DNA of 63,968 bases from Selenomonadaceae bacterium (GCA_022773425.1 JALFBM010000044.1:1-63968), one strand, 5' to 3'. Positions 1-8,935 are shown, counted from the stretch's first letter. The notes: generated from the letters alone by a model not told the origin. Made by a program: numbers and translations.

Positions 1-146
1 TACACATCCAACTGCTCCTGTGTATAAAACCTCCGATTCGTCGGGGTTCTGAAAGCTTTCAACTTGCCCGCAACATCCCACTTCTGGAGCGTCCGGACTG
101 TCACACCAAGCATCTTGGCAAAATCTTTCGGTTTATAGGTATTCAT
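1..146 (-). CDS. tnpA: IS607-family transposase TnpA, N-terminal part (cut by window edge)
   Basis: The reverse strand from 146 encodes at least 48 residues beginning MNTYKPKDFAKMLGV and continuing through VRTLQKWD and FRTPTNRRFY. This is the MerR-like helix-turn-helix found at the N terminus of IS607-family serine transposases. The catalytic serine-recombinase domain, and any tnpB partner, would lie left of the window. The ATG at 146 is the only start that keeps the whole helix-turn-helix, and a promoter-like sequence lies just upstream. A stand-alone MerR-type regulator is the main alternative, but the RTPTNRRFY stretch is typical of TnpA. The gene is open at the window edge, so intactness cannot be judged. 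Confidence 0.75.
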   Translation of the reverse strand, partial: MNTYKPKDFAKMLGVTVRTLQKWDVAGKLKAFRTPTNRRFYTQEQLDV

Positions 147-195
147 ACTTATATTATACCATATATACCTATTATATTCTACGTTTTAATCAACA

Positions 196-223
196 GTTAT
201 ATGCTCCTTATGGTCATGGTCAA
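196..223 (-). promoter_or_regulatory. Putative promoter of the IS607 transposase
   Basis: On the minus strand TTGACC (218-223) and TATAAC (196-201) are 16 nt apart, about 50 nt before the transposase ATG. The surrounding 150-260 stretch is AT-rich compared with the chromosome around it. The exact end of the insertion element is not visible, because IS607 elements lack terminal inverted repeats. Confidence 0.4.
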
Positions 224-358
224 TCTTTATCGTTTCTTTCTCCCTCTATTTTACCGTATCGAGGGTCATTTTGCAAAAATTGTGCGGATGCAGCAGGAAA
301 ATGCGGATCGCGTGCATAACTATGCCTATAGCAGCAGATGAGGGAAAAGGAAAGAGGG

Positions 359-1363
359 ATGGACATGACGATACGCGAACAGAATGAGGCACTCGAATAC
401 CGGATTTTGTCGCCGCGGGCAGCGAAAAGCCGCGAGGCAGAGCGGGAAAGGCCTATGGAGGAATGCCCGGTGCGCACGAAATTCCAGCGCGATCGCGACC
501 GCATCCTGCATTCGAAGTCGTTCCGCCGGTTAAAGCACAAAACGCAGGTCTATATTACTTCGGGAGATCACTACCGCACGCGCATGACGCACAGCCTTGA
601 GGTCGCACAGATCTCGCGCACGATTGCGCGTGCCCTGCGCCTGAATGAGGACCTCACGGAGGCCATCGCGATGGGACACGATGTCGGGCACACGCCGTTC
701 GGCCATTCCGGCGAGGGCGCTCTGGAAAAACTTGCCGGGCATTTCCGGCACAACGAGCAGAGCCTGCGCGTGGTGAAGTTTCTCGAACGCGATGGCCGCG
801 GGCTGAATCTCACGCGCGAGACGATGGACGGTATCGTGCATCACACAGGCAAGAATCAGCCTCGGACGCTGGAGGGCCAGATCGTGCGCACGGCGGACCG
901 CATTGCCTACCTCTGCCACGATTATGACGACAGCCTGCGCGCGGGACTATTGCATGAGGGTGACCTGCCGGCGGTGGTCTACGCGCATTTCGGCCACGAT
1001 TCTTCGTCGATGATCACGGCGATGGTCATGGACATGATCCGCAACTCTACGGACAGGGACTATGTGCGGCCGTCGGATGAGGTTAAAGCGGTCATGGACA
1101 CGTTTCGCACGTTCATGTTTGAACATATCTATCTATCCAAAGCGCTCGAGCACGAACGCGCGCAGGCCGTTTTCGTGCTGAACAGCCTGTTTACGCATTT
1201 CACGGCTCATTTCGAGGAAATGCCGGAGGCGTTTATTCGCCGCGAGGAACGCTGGAGCCGCAAGCAGATCGTCGTCGACTACGTGTCGGGACTCACGGAC
1301 AGCTACGCCGTACAGCTCTTTACCAAAATCTTCATGCCGCCTCTCTGGCAGATGCCGGTGTAG
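359..1363 (+). CDS. dgt: Deoxyguanosinetriphosphate triphosphohydrolase (dGTPase)
   Basis: HD-superfamily enzyme expected to hydrolyse dGTP (or other dNTPs) to the nucleoside and triphosphate, helping balance nucleotide pools. Metal-site motifs are visible: the His of RMTHSLEVAQ, the HD pair in MGHDVGHTPFGH, and the downstream D of HDYDD. The protein is about 334 residues, the size of the shorter Gram-positive type. The position directly before dnaG and rpoD is the usual Firmicutes arrangement. The start is uncertain: ATG 338, 359 and 365 are in frame. 359 has AAGGA about 6 nt upstream and 365 has GAGGG 6 nt upstream. The stop codon sits inside a tandem 10-mer repeat (GATGCCGGTG twice, 1351-1372). 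Confidence 0.93.
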   Translation: MDMTIREQNEALEYRILSPRAAKSREAERERPMEECPVRTKFQRDRDRILHSKSFRRLKHKTQVYITSGDHYRTRMTHSLEVAQISRTIARALRLNEDLTEAIAMGHDVGHTPFGHSGEGALEKLAGHFRHNEQSLRVVKFLERDGRGLNLTRETMDGIVHHTGKNQPRTLEGQIVRTADRIAYLCHDYDDSLRAGLLHEGDLPAVVYAHFGHDSSSMITAMVMDMIRNSTDRDYVRPSDEVKAVMDTFRTFMFEHIYLSKALEHERAQAVFVLNSLFTHFTAHFEEMPEAFIRREERWSRKQIVVDYVSGLTDSYAVQLFTKIFMPPLWQMPV

Positions 1364-1615
1364 ATGCCGGTGAGAGGAAACAGAGAGGCTTACAAAAGTA
1401 GAACGGAAAAAAGGATATTCGAAACTTTTGGTGAATATAGAATACTAGGAGGCGCGGGCCTGCCCGTTTCCTGCGTGGCGCGGGAAAGGGGACCTTTTTT
1501 TCGAAAACATATGAATTTTTTTGAAGAAAAGAAGGAATTTTCCCAGCGGTATCGAATATTTTACAGGCAACGCGAATAGGATACGCAGGAGCGAAGTGAG
1601 GGGAAGCAGGCAGCC
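1364..1615. other. dgt-dnaG intergenic region
   Basis: 252 bp without a convincing gene. A 71-codon open frame at 1364-1579 has low-complexity content and no recognisable domain, so it is not called. The stretch 1490-1560 is AT-rich. No clear terminator or consensus promoter was seen, so dgt and dnaG may be co-transcribed. Confidence 0.4.
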
Positions 1616-3442
1616 ATGGACAAGGAAAAGATGGATGCATTTGTCGCGGCGGTCAAAGACCGCACGGACATTCTGCATGTCGTACAGGCCTATGTCCCCC
1701 TCAAGGCGCGCGGCGGCAGGTACTGGGGGCTCTGTCCCTTTCATCACGAGAAGACGCCATCGTTTTCCGTGGTGCCGGACAAGGGGTTCTACTACTGCTT
1801 CGGCTGCCACGCCGGCGGCAATGCGTTCAATTTCCTATCCAAGATTGAAAACATCACGTACTTCGAGGCCATCAAGATGCAGGCGGAAAAGCTCGGGATC
1901 CCGATGCCGGAACGCCATTCGTCCAAGGCCGAACTCGAGCGGGATAAGGAACGCGAGGACCTGCGGAAGGTCAACGCGATGGCGCGGGATTTCTACCATA
2001 ACTGCCTGACGTTGACGCGTCTTGGCACGCCCGGCAAGCAGTATTTCGCGGGCCGCGGGATCCAGGACGCGACGATCGCTGAGTTTCATCTCGGCTATGC
2101 GCCGGATGCCTGGGACAAGCTTTCGCGTGCGTTCCTGCAGCGTGGGGTCCCTGAGGAACTGTTAATCAAGGCGGGGCTTGCCTCCCCGCGCAAAAACGGC
2201 GGGGGCCTCTATGACCGGTTCCGCGGCCGCGTCATCATACCGATTGCGGATATCCGCGGGCAGGTCGTCGGGTTCGGCGGCCGGGTCCTTGACGACAGCA
2301 AGCCCAAATATCTCAATACGCCGGAGACGATTCTCTTCAACAAACGGCGGCTGCTTTTCGGCCTTGACCGCGCACACCGGGCCATACAGGACGCGGACTA
2401 CGCCATCATCGTCGAGGGTTATATGGACGCGATATCCGTTTTCGACGCGGGCGTGCACAATGTCGTCGCCTCGCTCGGCACGGCGTTCACCGCGGAGCAC
2501 GCAAAGCTCCTGCTGCGCTATACCGCAAACCTCGTATTCTGCTACGATAGCGATGAGGCGGGGCAGAAGGCGACGATGCGCGCGCTGACGATTGTCCGGA
2601 ATACCGGTGCGAACGTCCGCGTCATTGTGGTGCCAGACGGCAAGGATCCCGATGAATTCATTCGAAAGCACGGTGCGGACGCATTCCGCGAGCTCGCGGA
2701 ACGCGCCAGGGATCTCGTCGAATACCGGCTCGCGTATGTGCTTGCCCATGTGCGTTACGATACCCTCGAGGGAAAGACACGGGTCATTCAAGAGATGGCG
2801 CCAGTGCTCGCGGGCATTCAGAATGCCGCGCGCATCGTGGAGTACCGGCGGCGCCTTGCGCAGACGCTGATGCTCGACGAGGGCGTGGTGAGCGGGGAGC
2901 TCCGCCGTTACGCAAAGATGGATTTCCTGGAGGAACGGGACGTGCGGCCAGCTGGCCCCATGCAACGCCCGCCTGCGCGGAAACCGGACGATGCGCTCGA
3001 GAAGGCTGGGCGCATCGTGATCCGGATGGTATGGGCGGATCCAGAACTGCTCGTGCATGTCAAGAGCATGGTGCCGATTGAGAGCATCCCCGTGCCGGAG
3101 CAGCGAGAAATCCTCGCGTATATCGAGAAAACAGCGGCTGAGGGCGGCGCGCCGGATGACGTGCAGGCGGCCGCCGCGCTCAGCGAGCCCGCTGGTGAGG
3201 AGCTGGCGCGCGCCATCGCCGGAGAGGATTCGGCCAGGCACGTGGGTACAGACGAGGCGGACAAAGCAAGGGCCATGCAGGCGTACCAGGATTCCCTGCA
3301 GGCACTCCGGAACGCGTACCTCGAGGCGCAGTACATGGAACATACCCGATTGGCGGAAAACGCCATGCGGGAGGGCAATACCGGGCTTTGGCGGGAAGAA
3401 ACGCAGAAAGCCATGGACTTTAGAAAGCAGAAGATTGAATAA
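1616..3442 (+). CDS. dnaG: DNA primase
   Basis: Synthesises RNA primers for lagging-strand replication. The 608-residue protein has the full bacterial layout. The CHC2 zinc finger is at residues 40-64 (C40, H43, C61, C64 in LCPFHHEKTPSF and YYCFGC). The RNA-polymerase core follows at about 130-250. The TOPRIM fold starts near residue 260, with the acidic motif IIVEGYMDAI and the DSDEAG motif. The C-terminal third (about 440-608) is the variable helicase-interaction region. The ATG at 1616 is preceded by GAGGGGAAG. rpoD follows 70 bp later, the conserved macromolecular-synthesis arrangement. Confidence 0.97.
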   Translation: MDKEKMDAFVAAVKDRTDILHVVQAYVPLKARGGRYWGLCPFHHEKTPSFSVVPDKGFYYCFGCHAGGNAFNFLSKIENITYFEAIKMQAEKLGIPMPERHSSKAELERDKEREDLRKVNAMARDFYHNCLTLTRLGTPGKQYFAGRGIQDATIAEFHLGYAPDAWDKLSRAFLQRGVPEELLIKAGLASPRKNGGGLYDRFRGRVIIPIADIRGQVVGFGGRVLDDSKPKYLNTPETILFNKRRLLFGLDRAHRAIQDADYAIIVEGYMDAISVFDAGVHNVVASLGTAFTAEHAKLLLRYTANLVFCYDSDEAGQKATMRALTIVRNTGANVRVIVVPDGKDPDEFIRKHGADAFRELAERARDLVEYRLAYVLAHVRYDTLEGKTRVIQEMAPVLAGIQNAARIVEYRRRLAQTLMLDEGVVSGELRRYAKMDFLEERDVRPAGPMQRPPARKPDDALEKAGRIVIRMVWADPELLVHVKSMVPIESIPVPEQREILAYIEKTAAEGGAPDDVQAAAALSEPAGEELARAIAGEDSARHVGTDEADKARAMQAYQDSLQALRNAYLEAQYMEHTRLAENAMREGNTGLWREETQKAMDFRKQKIE

Positions 3443-3512
3443 ATGAACAATAGATTGTGTAAGTATGTTGAGATGGCGAACGGAACCGGAATCGAGAACA
3501 GGGGGCAGCGCA

Positions 3513-4637
3513 ATGGCTGAGACAAAGAAGACCGCGAAGGGAAAGACGGCGAAGACGAAGAGCTCGGAGATCATTGCTGAGCTGCTCGAAAAAGGCAAGA
3601 AGAACGGCGGTACGCTGACGAACGGCGAGCTCATGGATGCTCTGCAGTCTCAGGATCTGACGCCGGACGAGATTGACCAGATGTTCGCGAAATTCGACAA
3701 AAAGGGCATCGAGATCGTGGATGAAACGAAGGATACCGACGAGGATCTCGGCAAAGACGACGACGGTGAGGCCGAGGAACTCGACCTGTCGGTGCCGGAC
3801 AGCGTCAACATCGACGACCCGGTCCGCATGTACCTGAAGGAAATCGGCCGCGTCCCCCTGCTGACCGCCGATGAGGAGGTCGAGCTCGCAAAGCGCATGC
3901 AAAATGGCGATATGGAGGCGCAGAAGAAGCTCGCGGAGGCGAACCTCCGCCTCGTCGTGTCTATCGCAAAGCGCTATGTCGGCCGCGGCATGCTGTTCCT
4001 CGACCTCATCCAGGAGGGGAACCTCGGGCTCATCAAGGCCGTCGAGAAATTCGACTACACCAAGGGCTATAAGTTCAGTACCTACGCGACCTGGTGGATC
4101 CGCCAGGCCATCACGCGTGCGATCGCGGATCAGGCGCGCACCATCCGCATCCCGGTCCACATGGTCGAGACCATCAATAAGCTGATCCGCGTCTCGCGTC
4201 AGCTCCTGCAGGAACTCGGCCGCGAGCCGACCCCGGAGGAAATTGCGAAGGAGATGGATATCTCGGTCGACCGCGTGCGCGAGATCATGAAGATCGCGCA
4301 GGAGCCGGTATCCCTCGAGACGCCGATCGGTGAGGAGGAGGACTCCCACCTCGGCGATTTCATCGAGGATCAGGATGCGCCGGCCCCGGCGGACGCCGCC
4401 TCCTTCATGCTGCTCAAGGAACAGCTCGAGGACGTGCTCGACACGCTGACCGACCGCGAGGAAAAAGTTCTGCGCCTGCGCTTTGGCCTCGACGATGGGC
4501 GCGCGCGGACGCTCGAGGAGGTTGGTCACGCGTTCGGCGTCACGCGCGAGCGCATTCGTCAGATCGAGGCGAAAGCGCTGCGCAAGCTGCGTCACCCGAG
4601 CCGGAGCCGGAAGCTCAAGGATTTCCTCGACGAGTAA
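3513..4637 (+). CDS. rpoD: RNA polymerase primary sigma factor (sigma-A/RpoD)
   Basis: Housekeeping sigma factor that directs RNA polymerase to -10/-35 promoters. The 374-residue protein has a short Lys-rich N-terminal region 1.1 and region 1.2 from about residue 92 ([12 protein letters not shown]). The highly conserved region 2 ([28 protein letters not shown]) lies at about 145-215, region 3 in the middle, and region 4 ends with [17 protein letters not shown]. The length is typical of Firmicutes SigA. An in-frame ATG exists at 3465, but the ATG at 3513 is preceded by GGGGGCAG and fits the family N terminus. Confidence 0.97.
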   Translation: MAETKKTAKGKTAKTKSSEIIAELLEKGKKNGGTLTNGELMDALQSQDLTPDEIDQMFAKFDKKGIEIVDETKDTDEDLGKDDDGEAEELDLSVPDSVNIDDPVRMYLKEIGRVPLLTADEEVELAKRMQNGDMEAQKKLAEANLRLVVSIAKRYVGRGMLFLDLIQEGNLGLIKAVEKFDYTKGYKFSTYATWWIRQAITRAIADQARTIRIPVHMVETINKLIRVSRQLLQELGREPTPEEIAKEMDISVDRVREIMKIAQEPVSLETPIGEEEDSHLGDFIEDQDAPAPADAASFMLLKEQLEDVLDTLTDREEKVLRLRFGLDDGRARTLEEVGHAFGVTRERIRQIEAKALRKLRHPSRSRKLKDFLDE

Positions 4638-4678
4638 TTTGGGCTGCACGCGCATTTCCTGCTTTTTTGAAAAAACCA

Positions 4679-4707
4679 TTGACAAGAGCGCCGGAAATGC
4701 GTATAAT
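4679..4707 (+). promoter_or_regulatory. Consensus sigma-A promoter of tRNA-Asn
   Basis: A perfect TTGACA (4679-4684) and a perfect TATAAT (4702-4707) are separated by 17 nt. The tRNA begins 18 nt after the -10 box. Confidence 0.85.
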
Positions 4708-4725
4708 AATATCTGTTGTTGAGAT

Positions 4726-4801
4726 TCCTCGATAGCTCAGCCGGTAGATCACCTGACTGTTAATAAGGCTGTCGCAGGTTCGAATCCTGCTCGAGGAGCC
4801 A
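4726..4801 (+). tRNA. tRNA-Asn (anticodon GUU), with two stem mismatches
   Basis: The sequence folds as a 76-nt tRNA with perfect acceptor (TCCTCGA/TCGAGGA) and T stems (GCAGG/CCTGC), an encoded CCA, and anticodon GTT at 4759-4761. Two stem pairs are broken. In the D stem, C11 faces U24 (T at 4749). In the anticodon stem, G30 faces A40 (A at 4765). A usual bacterial tRNA-Asn would have GAGC and TCAGG at these places. It has a consensus promoter and a strong terminator, so it is likely transcribed. Whether it is a working tRNA or a decaying copy is unclear. Confidence 0.85.
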
Positions 4802-4810
4802 GAAATCACA

Positions 4811-4839
4811 GCGGTGCAGCGTATGCTGCACCGCTTTTT
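4811..4839 (+). terminator. Rho-independent terminator after tRNA-Asn
   Basis: A perfect 10-bp stem, GCGGTGCAGC/GCTGCACCGC, with a GTAT loop and followed by five T. Confidence 0.9.
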
Positions 4840-4895
4840 CGTTACCCCAAAGGCAGATCTTTCTATGGGAAAGGCTGCCAAGAAGGAGGATTCCT

Positions 4896-5582
4896 ATGAA
4901 ACTGGATGACCGCCTGCAGGCGCTGGCCGACTTTGTCCCCTCAGGTTCCCGCGTTGCGGATATCGGCACGGATCACGGGTATCTGGCCGTCGCGCTCGTC
5001 GAGAGCGGGAAGGCCTCTTTTGTCGTTGCGAGCGACCTGAACCGCGGCCCATGCGAGGCCGCGAAGCGAACGGTTGCCGAGGCGGGCCTTGCATGGGGCA
5101 TCGACGTGCGTCAGGGCGACGGCCTCGCACCGCTCGCACCCGGTGAGGTGGATGTCCTCTGCATCGCGGGCATGGGCGGCGCGTTGATGACGCAGATCCT
5201 TGCGGCGGGTGCCGCCGTACTGGAGAAGGTGCAGCGGCTCGTCCTGCAGCCGATGAACGGTGCGGGAAAACTCCGCCGCTGGCTCTACGAGAACGGCTGG
5301 CATATCGACGATGAGAGACTTGCCGTCGCGGATGGGCGGCTCTACGAGATCCTGACGGCCGTGCCAGGCTATGCGCCGATGCCAGAGGCGGTATTGCTCG
5401 ACATCGGCCCGATACTCTGGGAGAAAAAGCCCCCGCTCCTGCGGCAGCATATCGAGGCGCTGCTGTTCTCGGCCCGCCGAGAGGCCGCTGGCATGGAGAA
5501 CAGCGAGCAGGCGGTAAAGAGCGAGAAATACCGGCAGGTCCGGGCGCGCATCGAGGCGCTCGAGGCGCATCGAAAGAGCTAA
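4896..5582 (+). CDS. trmK: tRNA (adenine(22)-N(1))-methyltransferase
   Basis: SAM-dependent enzyme that methylates N1 of A22 in the D loop of certain tRNAs. The 228-residue protein has the Rossmann SAM-binding motif VADIGTDHGYLAVAL at about residues 19-33. It also has CIAGMGGALM near 90 and LVLQPM near 115, all typical of the TrmK (YqfN) family. The C-terminal third is helical and charged, like the family's coiled tail. The ATG is preceded by AAGGAGGA. It lies downstream of rpoD and 61 bp before the Nif3-like gene, as in many Firmicutes. Confidence 0.93.
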   Translation: MKLDDRLQALADFVPSGSRVADIGTDHGYLAVALVESGKASFVVASDLNRGPCEAAKRTVAEAGLAWGIDVRQGDGLAPLAPGEVDVLCIAGMGGALMTQILAAGAAVLEKVQRLVLQPMNGAGKLRRWLYENGWHIDDERLAVADGRLYEILTAVPGYAPMPEAVLLDIGPILWEKKPPLLRQHIEALLFSARREAAGMENSEQAVKSEKYRQVRARIEALEAHRKS

Positions 5583-5643
5583 GCTAGGCGATGCCTGCTT
5601 GCCTGGGATGCGGCAGGCTATGGAGGAAAAGGAGGAAGTTCCC

Positions 5644-6444
5644 ATGGTGACGGTACAGACGATAGCCGACATTCTGGAGCGGATTGCCCCGCGGCGCTAC
5701 GCGGAGGACTGGGATAATCCGGGCCTGCTCGTCGGGCGTCCGGACGCGGAGGTGCGGAACATCGTCGTGTGCCTTGATGTCAGCGCAGACGTGATTCGCC
5801 AGGCCGTGCACGAGCAGGCCGATCTCATCGTGTCGCATCACCCGCTGCTTTTCCACGGACAGAAAGCGGTGCGGACCGATGCGCCAACGGGACGGCTCAT
5901 CGCGCTTCTCATCAAGCACAATATCGCTTCGTTTGCGGCGCATACGAACCTCGACATCGCCGCAGGCGGCGTCAATGACGTGCTGGCCTCGCGCATCGGC
6001 CTGACCACGATCGAGCCGTTCATCCCCGTGCCTGGCAGCGAGGGGCTCAGCATGGGCCGCATGGGGCGGCTTGCCTCGCCGATGGGCCTTGAGGACTTTG
6101 CCAAGCAGGTCAAGGCTGCTCTGCCGGTCACGGCGATCCGCTACGTCAAGGCGGCCGACCGCCGCGTCGAGCGCGTCGCGCTCTGCAGCGGCAGCGGCGC
6201 GGAATTCATCGGACAGGCCGCCGCGATGGGGGCCGACGTTTACGTGACGGGCGATGTGAAGTATCACGACGCGCAGCTCGCGATGGGCCTCGGGCTGGAC
6301 GTGATCGACGCAGGGCATTTCGGTACGGAGTTTCCGGTCGTGCCGGTGCTCGCGGAGCGCCTGCGCGCGGAGCTCGCGGCGGACGGCCTCGACGTTCCCG
6401 TGCTCGAAGATACGCAATCCCAGGATTTTTTCCAGACCATCTGA
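5644..6444 (+). CDS. Nif3-like dinuclear metal-centre protein (YqfO family)
   Basis: Member of the Nif3/YqfO family, often named GTP cyclohydrolase 1 type 2. Its cellular role is not settled. Family marks include DWDNPGLLVG near the N terminus, the metal ligands of VSHHPLLFHG and AAHTNLD, and the C-terminal DAGHFGTEFP with a further His and Glu. At 266 residues it is the short form, without the inserted PII-like domain seen in B. subtilis YqfO. The ATG at 5644 follows GGAGG by 8 nt; an earlier in-frame ATG at 5599 is less likely. The pairing with trmK is conserved in Firmicutes. Confidence 0.9.
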   Translation: MVTVQTIADILERIAPRRYAEDWDNPGLLVGRPDAEVRNIVVCLDVSADVIRQAVHEQADLIVSHHPLLFHGQKAVRTDAPTGRLIALLIKHNIASFAAHTNLDIAAGGVNDVLASRIGLTTIEPFIPVPGSEGLSMGRMGRLASPMGLEDFAKQVKAALPVTAIRYVKAADRRVERVALCSGSGAEFIGQAAAMGADVYVTGDVKYHDAQLAMGLGLDVIDAGHFGTEFPVVPVLAERLRAELAADGLDVPVLEDTQSQDFFQTI

Positions 6445-6456
6445 GAGGTGCAGCCT

Positions 6457-7401
6457 ATGAAAGAATCGTTTCGCCGGCATGCCGGCCGCTACGCCGAGAT
6501 CACGCTCGGCAGTCTCATCACCTGCCTGGGATTCAACCTGTTCCTGATCCCGGGGCATTTGCTGACCGGCGGGATCTCCGGCGTCGCGCTGATCATCTAC
6601 TATATGACGGGCTTGCCCGCCGGTGCGCAGAACTTCGTCTACAACCTGCCGATTCTCTATCTCGCGTACAAGGTGTTCGGCAAGCTCTACGCCTGGGACA
6701 CGATCGTCGGCACGGTGCTTCTGTCGTTCTTCCTCGATGCGACGCATTTCGTCGTCGGGTGGCAGATCGTCGACGATGTGCTGCTGAACGCGATTTTCGG
6801 CGGTGTGCTCGCGGGCATTGGCTTCGGGCTCGTGTTCCGCGCGAACGCGAACACGGGCGGTTTTGATGTGCTCGCAGCCGTCGCGAAGAAATATTTTTCG
6901 ACGGACGTCGGCACGGCGGTCTTCGTCATGAACTTCATCATCGTCATGGGTTCCGCCTTCCTGTTCACGCTGAAGGAGGCGCTGTTCTCCATCATCGCCA
7001 TCTACGTGACCGCGGAGCTCACGAACCGCGTCGTCGCGGGTCTGAACCGTGAAAAATCCATCGTCGTCATCTCGCCGCAGGCCGAGACCATCTGCCGCGA
7101 GATCATGGAGAAGGTGCATCGCGGCGTGACGTATCTCGACGGCCGCGGGGGATTCGCCGGTGAGCGCAAGGACATTCTGTTCGTCGTCGTGCGCCTCACG
7201 CAGGTCAGCCGCGTCAAAGCCATCGTCGAGGCGAGCGATCCGCAGGCCTTCATGATTGTATCCGACACCTCCGAGGTCTCCGGCAAGGGCTTTACCCTCG
7301 AATGCGAAAGTTATGCTGAAGCACGCCGCCGCTGGGAAGAAGCGCATGGAAAGAGCAGTGGCGGGGAAGCGCAGCAAAAAAATAGAGATTTTTTTTCCTA
7401 G
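6457..7401 (+). CDS. YitT-family membrane protein
   Basis: Predicted integral membrane protein of unknown transport or sensing role. It has about five or six hydrophobic helices in residues 15-200 (for example ITLGSLITCLGFNLFLIP and FVYNLPILYLAY) and the conserved GGFD segment in NANTGGFDVLA. A soluble C-terminal DUF2179 domain follows (from about 205; GVTYLDGRGGF and ILFVVVRL), which ends most YitT proteins. Its 314 residues are the usual length. The ATG at 6457 is chosen because GAGAGG precedes it; a GTG at 6448 overlaps that ribosome-binding site. It starts 12 bp after the Nif3-like gene, so it is probably in that operon. Confidence 0.88.
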   Translation: MKESFRRHAGRYAEITLGSLITCLGFNLFLIPGHLLTGGISGVALIIYYMTGLPAGAQNFVYNLPILYLAYKVFGKLYAWDTIVGTVLLSFFLDATHFVVGWQIVDDVLLNAIFGGVLAGIGFGLVFRANANTGGFDVLAAVAKKYFSTDVGTAVFVMNFIIVMGSAFLFTLKEALFSIIAIYVTAELTNRVVAGLNREKSIVVISPQAETICREIMEKVHRGVTYLDGRGGFAGERKDILFVVVRLTQVSRVKAIVEASDPQAFMIVSDTSEVSGKGFTLECESYAEARRRWEEAHGKSSGGEAQQKNRDFFS

Positions 7402-7406
7402 CGGCT

Positions 7407-7432
7407 TAAGTCCCTGGAAAAAGAGACGATAT
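7407..7432 (+). promoter_or_regulatory. Sigma-28 (FliA/SigD)-like promoter of flagellin
   Basis: TAAG (7407-7410) and GACGATAT (7425-7432) are separated by 14 nt. This is close to the flagellar sigma consensus TAAA-N15-GCCGATAA/T, and it lies in the 174-bp gap before the flagellin gene. No good sigma-A promoter was seen there. Confidence 0.6.
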
Positions 7433-7575
7433 ATATAGTGTAAAAAGAGAAACGGCCGGGGAACGGGTAGCATGCGTCCGGTCTTCGGCACGGTTCTTTT
7501 CATGGTAGGGCGGGCATGGATGTCCGCGAAAACAAGAGTGGGCTTGGTACCCCATTCTCAAGGAGGAATTTTATT

Positions 7576-8901
7576 ATGGCAATGGTAGTCAAAAACAACA
7601 TGTCGGCAGTTTCCACGCTGAACACGCTGAATAAGAACTCGTCTGCACTCGCAAAGAGCCTGCAGAAGGTTTCCTCGGGTATGAAGATCAACTCGGCAGC
7701 CGATGACGCTTCCGGGTATGCGATTTCCGAGCGCATGCGCGTTCAGATCCGCGGCCTCGACCAGGCAAACCAGAACACGCAGAACGGCAGTAGCATGATG
7801 AAGGTTGCCGAGGGCGCGGTTTCCTCGACGGTCGACATCCTGAAGACCCTCAAGGAGAAGGTCATCAACGCAGCCAACGATACGAACACGGACGCTGACC
7901 GTCAGACGATCCAGAAAGAGCTCGACCAGAGCATCGACCAGATCGACGACAACGCGAACGTGACGTACAACGGCAAGTACCTCGTCGACGGCTCGCACAA
8001 CAGCAAAACGGACGCTACGAAGACGGCTCTGACGAACGAGTCCCTCGACGTGAAGACGACGGATACTAGTAATCTGACCGATCTTAAAAACCGCAACGGC
8101 GAGAGCCTGAACATCCTCTCGACGGATACGGTGACGGTTTCCTATGTCAGCCAGGGCAAGACCTACACGACGTCGATGACGGTTGGTAAGAATACGACGC
8201 TTAAGACTATCCTCGACAAGCCGGCGAAAAACGGCTCGCAGAAGCTCGAAGGTGCGCTTACGCTGAACACGACAAAGACCTCGAAGATTGGCGTCGATGG
8301 CAACGGCAATACGGTCTACACGGCAGACATGGGCTGCGCGATGACGCTGACGGCAAAGACGGCTGGTATCGCTGGCCAGATTTCCGGCTTCACGATCAGC
8401 ATCACGAGCAACACGGGCGCAACGCGCAAGAGCGCAAACGCGGTTCTCGACAACTTCTCCGAGAGCATCCGCGCACAGAACAAGTCCGATGACAACTCGA
8501 TTTCGCTGCAGGTCGGCACGAAGGCCAACCAGAACATCAAAGTTGGTCTGACGGATATGCGCTCCGAGGCTCTTGGCCTGAAGGGTTCCGACGGCAAGAC
8601 GCTGAACGTCTCGACGCAGGCTAAGGCAAACGCCGCGATCAACGTCCTCGACAACGCCGTGCAGAAGGCACTCGATCAGCAGACGACGATCGGCTCCGTT
8701 GAGTCCCGCCTCTCCTACACGAGCAGCAACTTGACGACGGCTTCCGAGAACGTCCAGAGCTCCGAGTCCACGATTCGCGATGCGGATATGGCAAAGGAAA
8801 TGACGGAATACACGAAGAACAACGTTCTTCTGCAGGCCGCTCAGTCCATGCTCGCACAGGCGAACCAGAGCAGCAGCTCCGTTCTCAGCCTGCTCCAGTA
8901 A
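7576..8901 (+). CDS. fliC: Flagellin
   Basis: Major flagellar filament subunit. The 441-residue protein has the conserved N-terminal D0/D1 region (LNKNSSALAKSLQKVSSG, DDASGYAISERM, QNTQNGSSMMKVAEGA) and the C-terminal D0 (ADMAKEMTEYTKNNVLLQ, ending SVLSLLQ). These flank a Thr/Ser/Lys-rich variable middle of about 250 residues exposed on the filament. There is no signal peptide, as expected for type III flagellar export. ATG 7576 follows AGGAGGAA. It is monocistronic, with a sigma-28-like promoter and its own terminator. No other flagellar structural gene is in the window. Confidence 0.97.
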   Translation: MAMVVKNNMSAVSTLNTLNKNSSALAKSLQKVSSGMKINSAADDASGYAISERMRVQIRGLDQANQNTQNGSSMMKVAEGAVSSTVDILKTLKEKVINAANDTNTDADRQTIQKELDQSIDQIDDNANVTYNGKYLVDGSHNSKTDATKTALTNESLDVKTTDTSNLTDLKNRNGESLNILSTDTVTVSYVSQGKTYTTSMTVGKNTTLKTILDKPAKNGSQKLEGALTLNTTKTSKIGVDGNGNTVYTADMGCAMTLTAKTAGIAGQISGFTISITSNTGATRKSANAVLDNFSESIRAQNKSDDNSISLQVGTKANQNIKVGLTDMRSEALGLKGSDGKTLNVSTQAKANAAINVLDNAVQKALDQQTTIGSVESRLSYTSSNLTTASENVQSSESTIRDADMAKEMTEYTKNNVLLQAAQSMLAQANQSSSSVLSLLQ

Positions 8902-8913
8902 TGCATAGGCGCT

Positions 8914-8931
8914 GCATAGCAGTTGCTATGC
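8914..8931. repeat. Perfect 18-nt inverted repeat after flagellin
   Basis: GCATAGCA-GT-TGCTATGC lies between the flagellin stop and its terminator. It would form a second 3' hairpin in the mRNA and could add to transcript stability. Confidence 0.5.
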
Positions 8932-8935
8932 CAGC

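Noticed and set aside
1364-1579. A 71-codon open frame after dgt
   Set aside because: No plausible ribosome-binding site or domain, and its composition is unlike the neighbouring genes.
5584-7503. A 639-codon minus-strand open frame
   Set aside because: Antisense to the Nif3-like and YitT genes; no recognisable motif.
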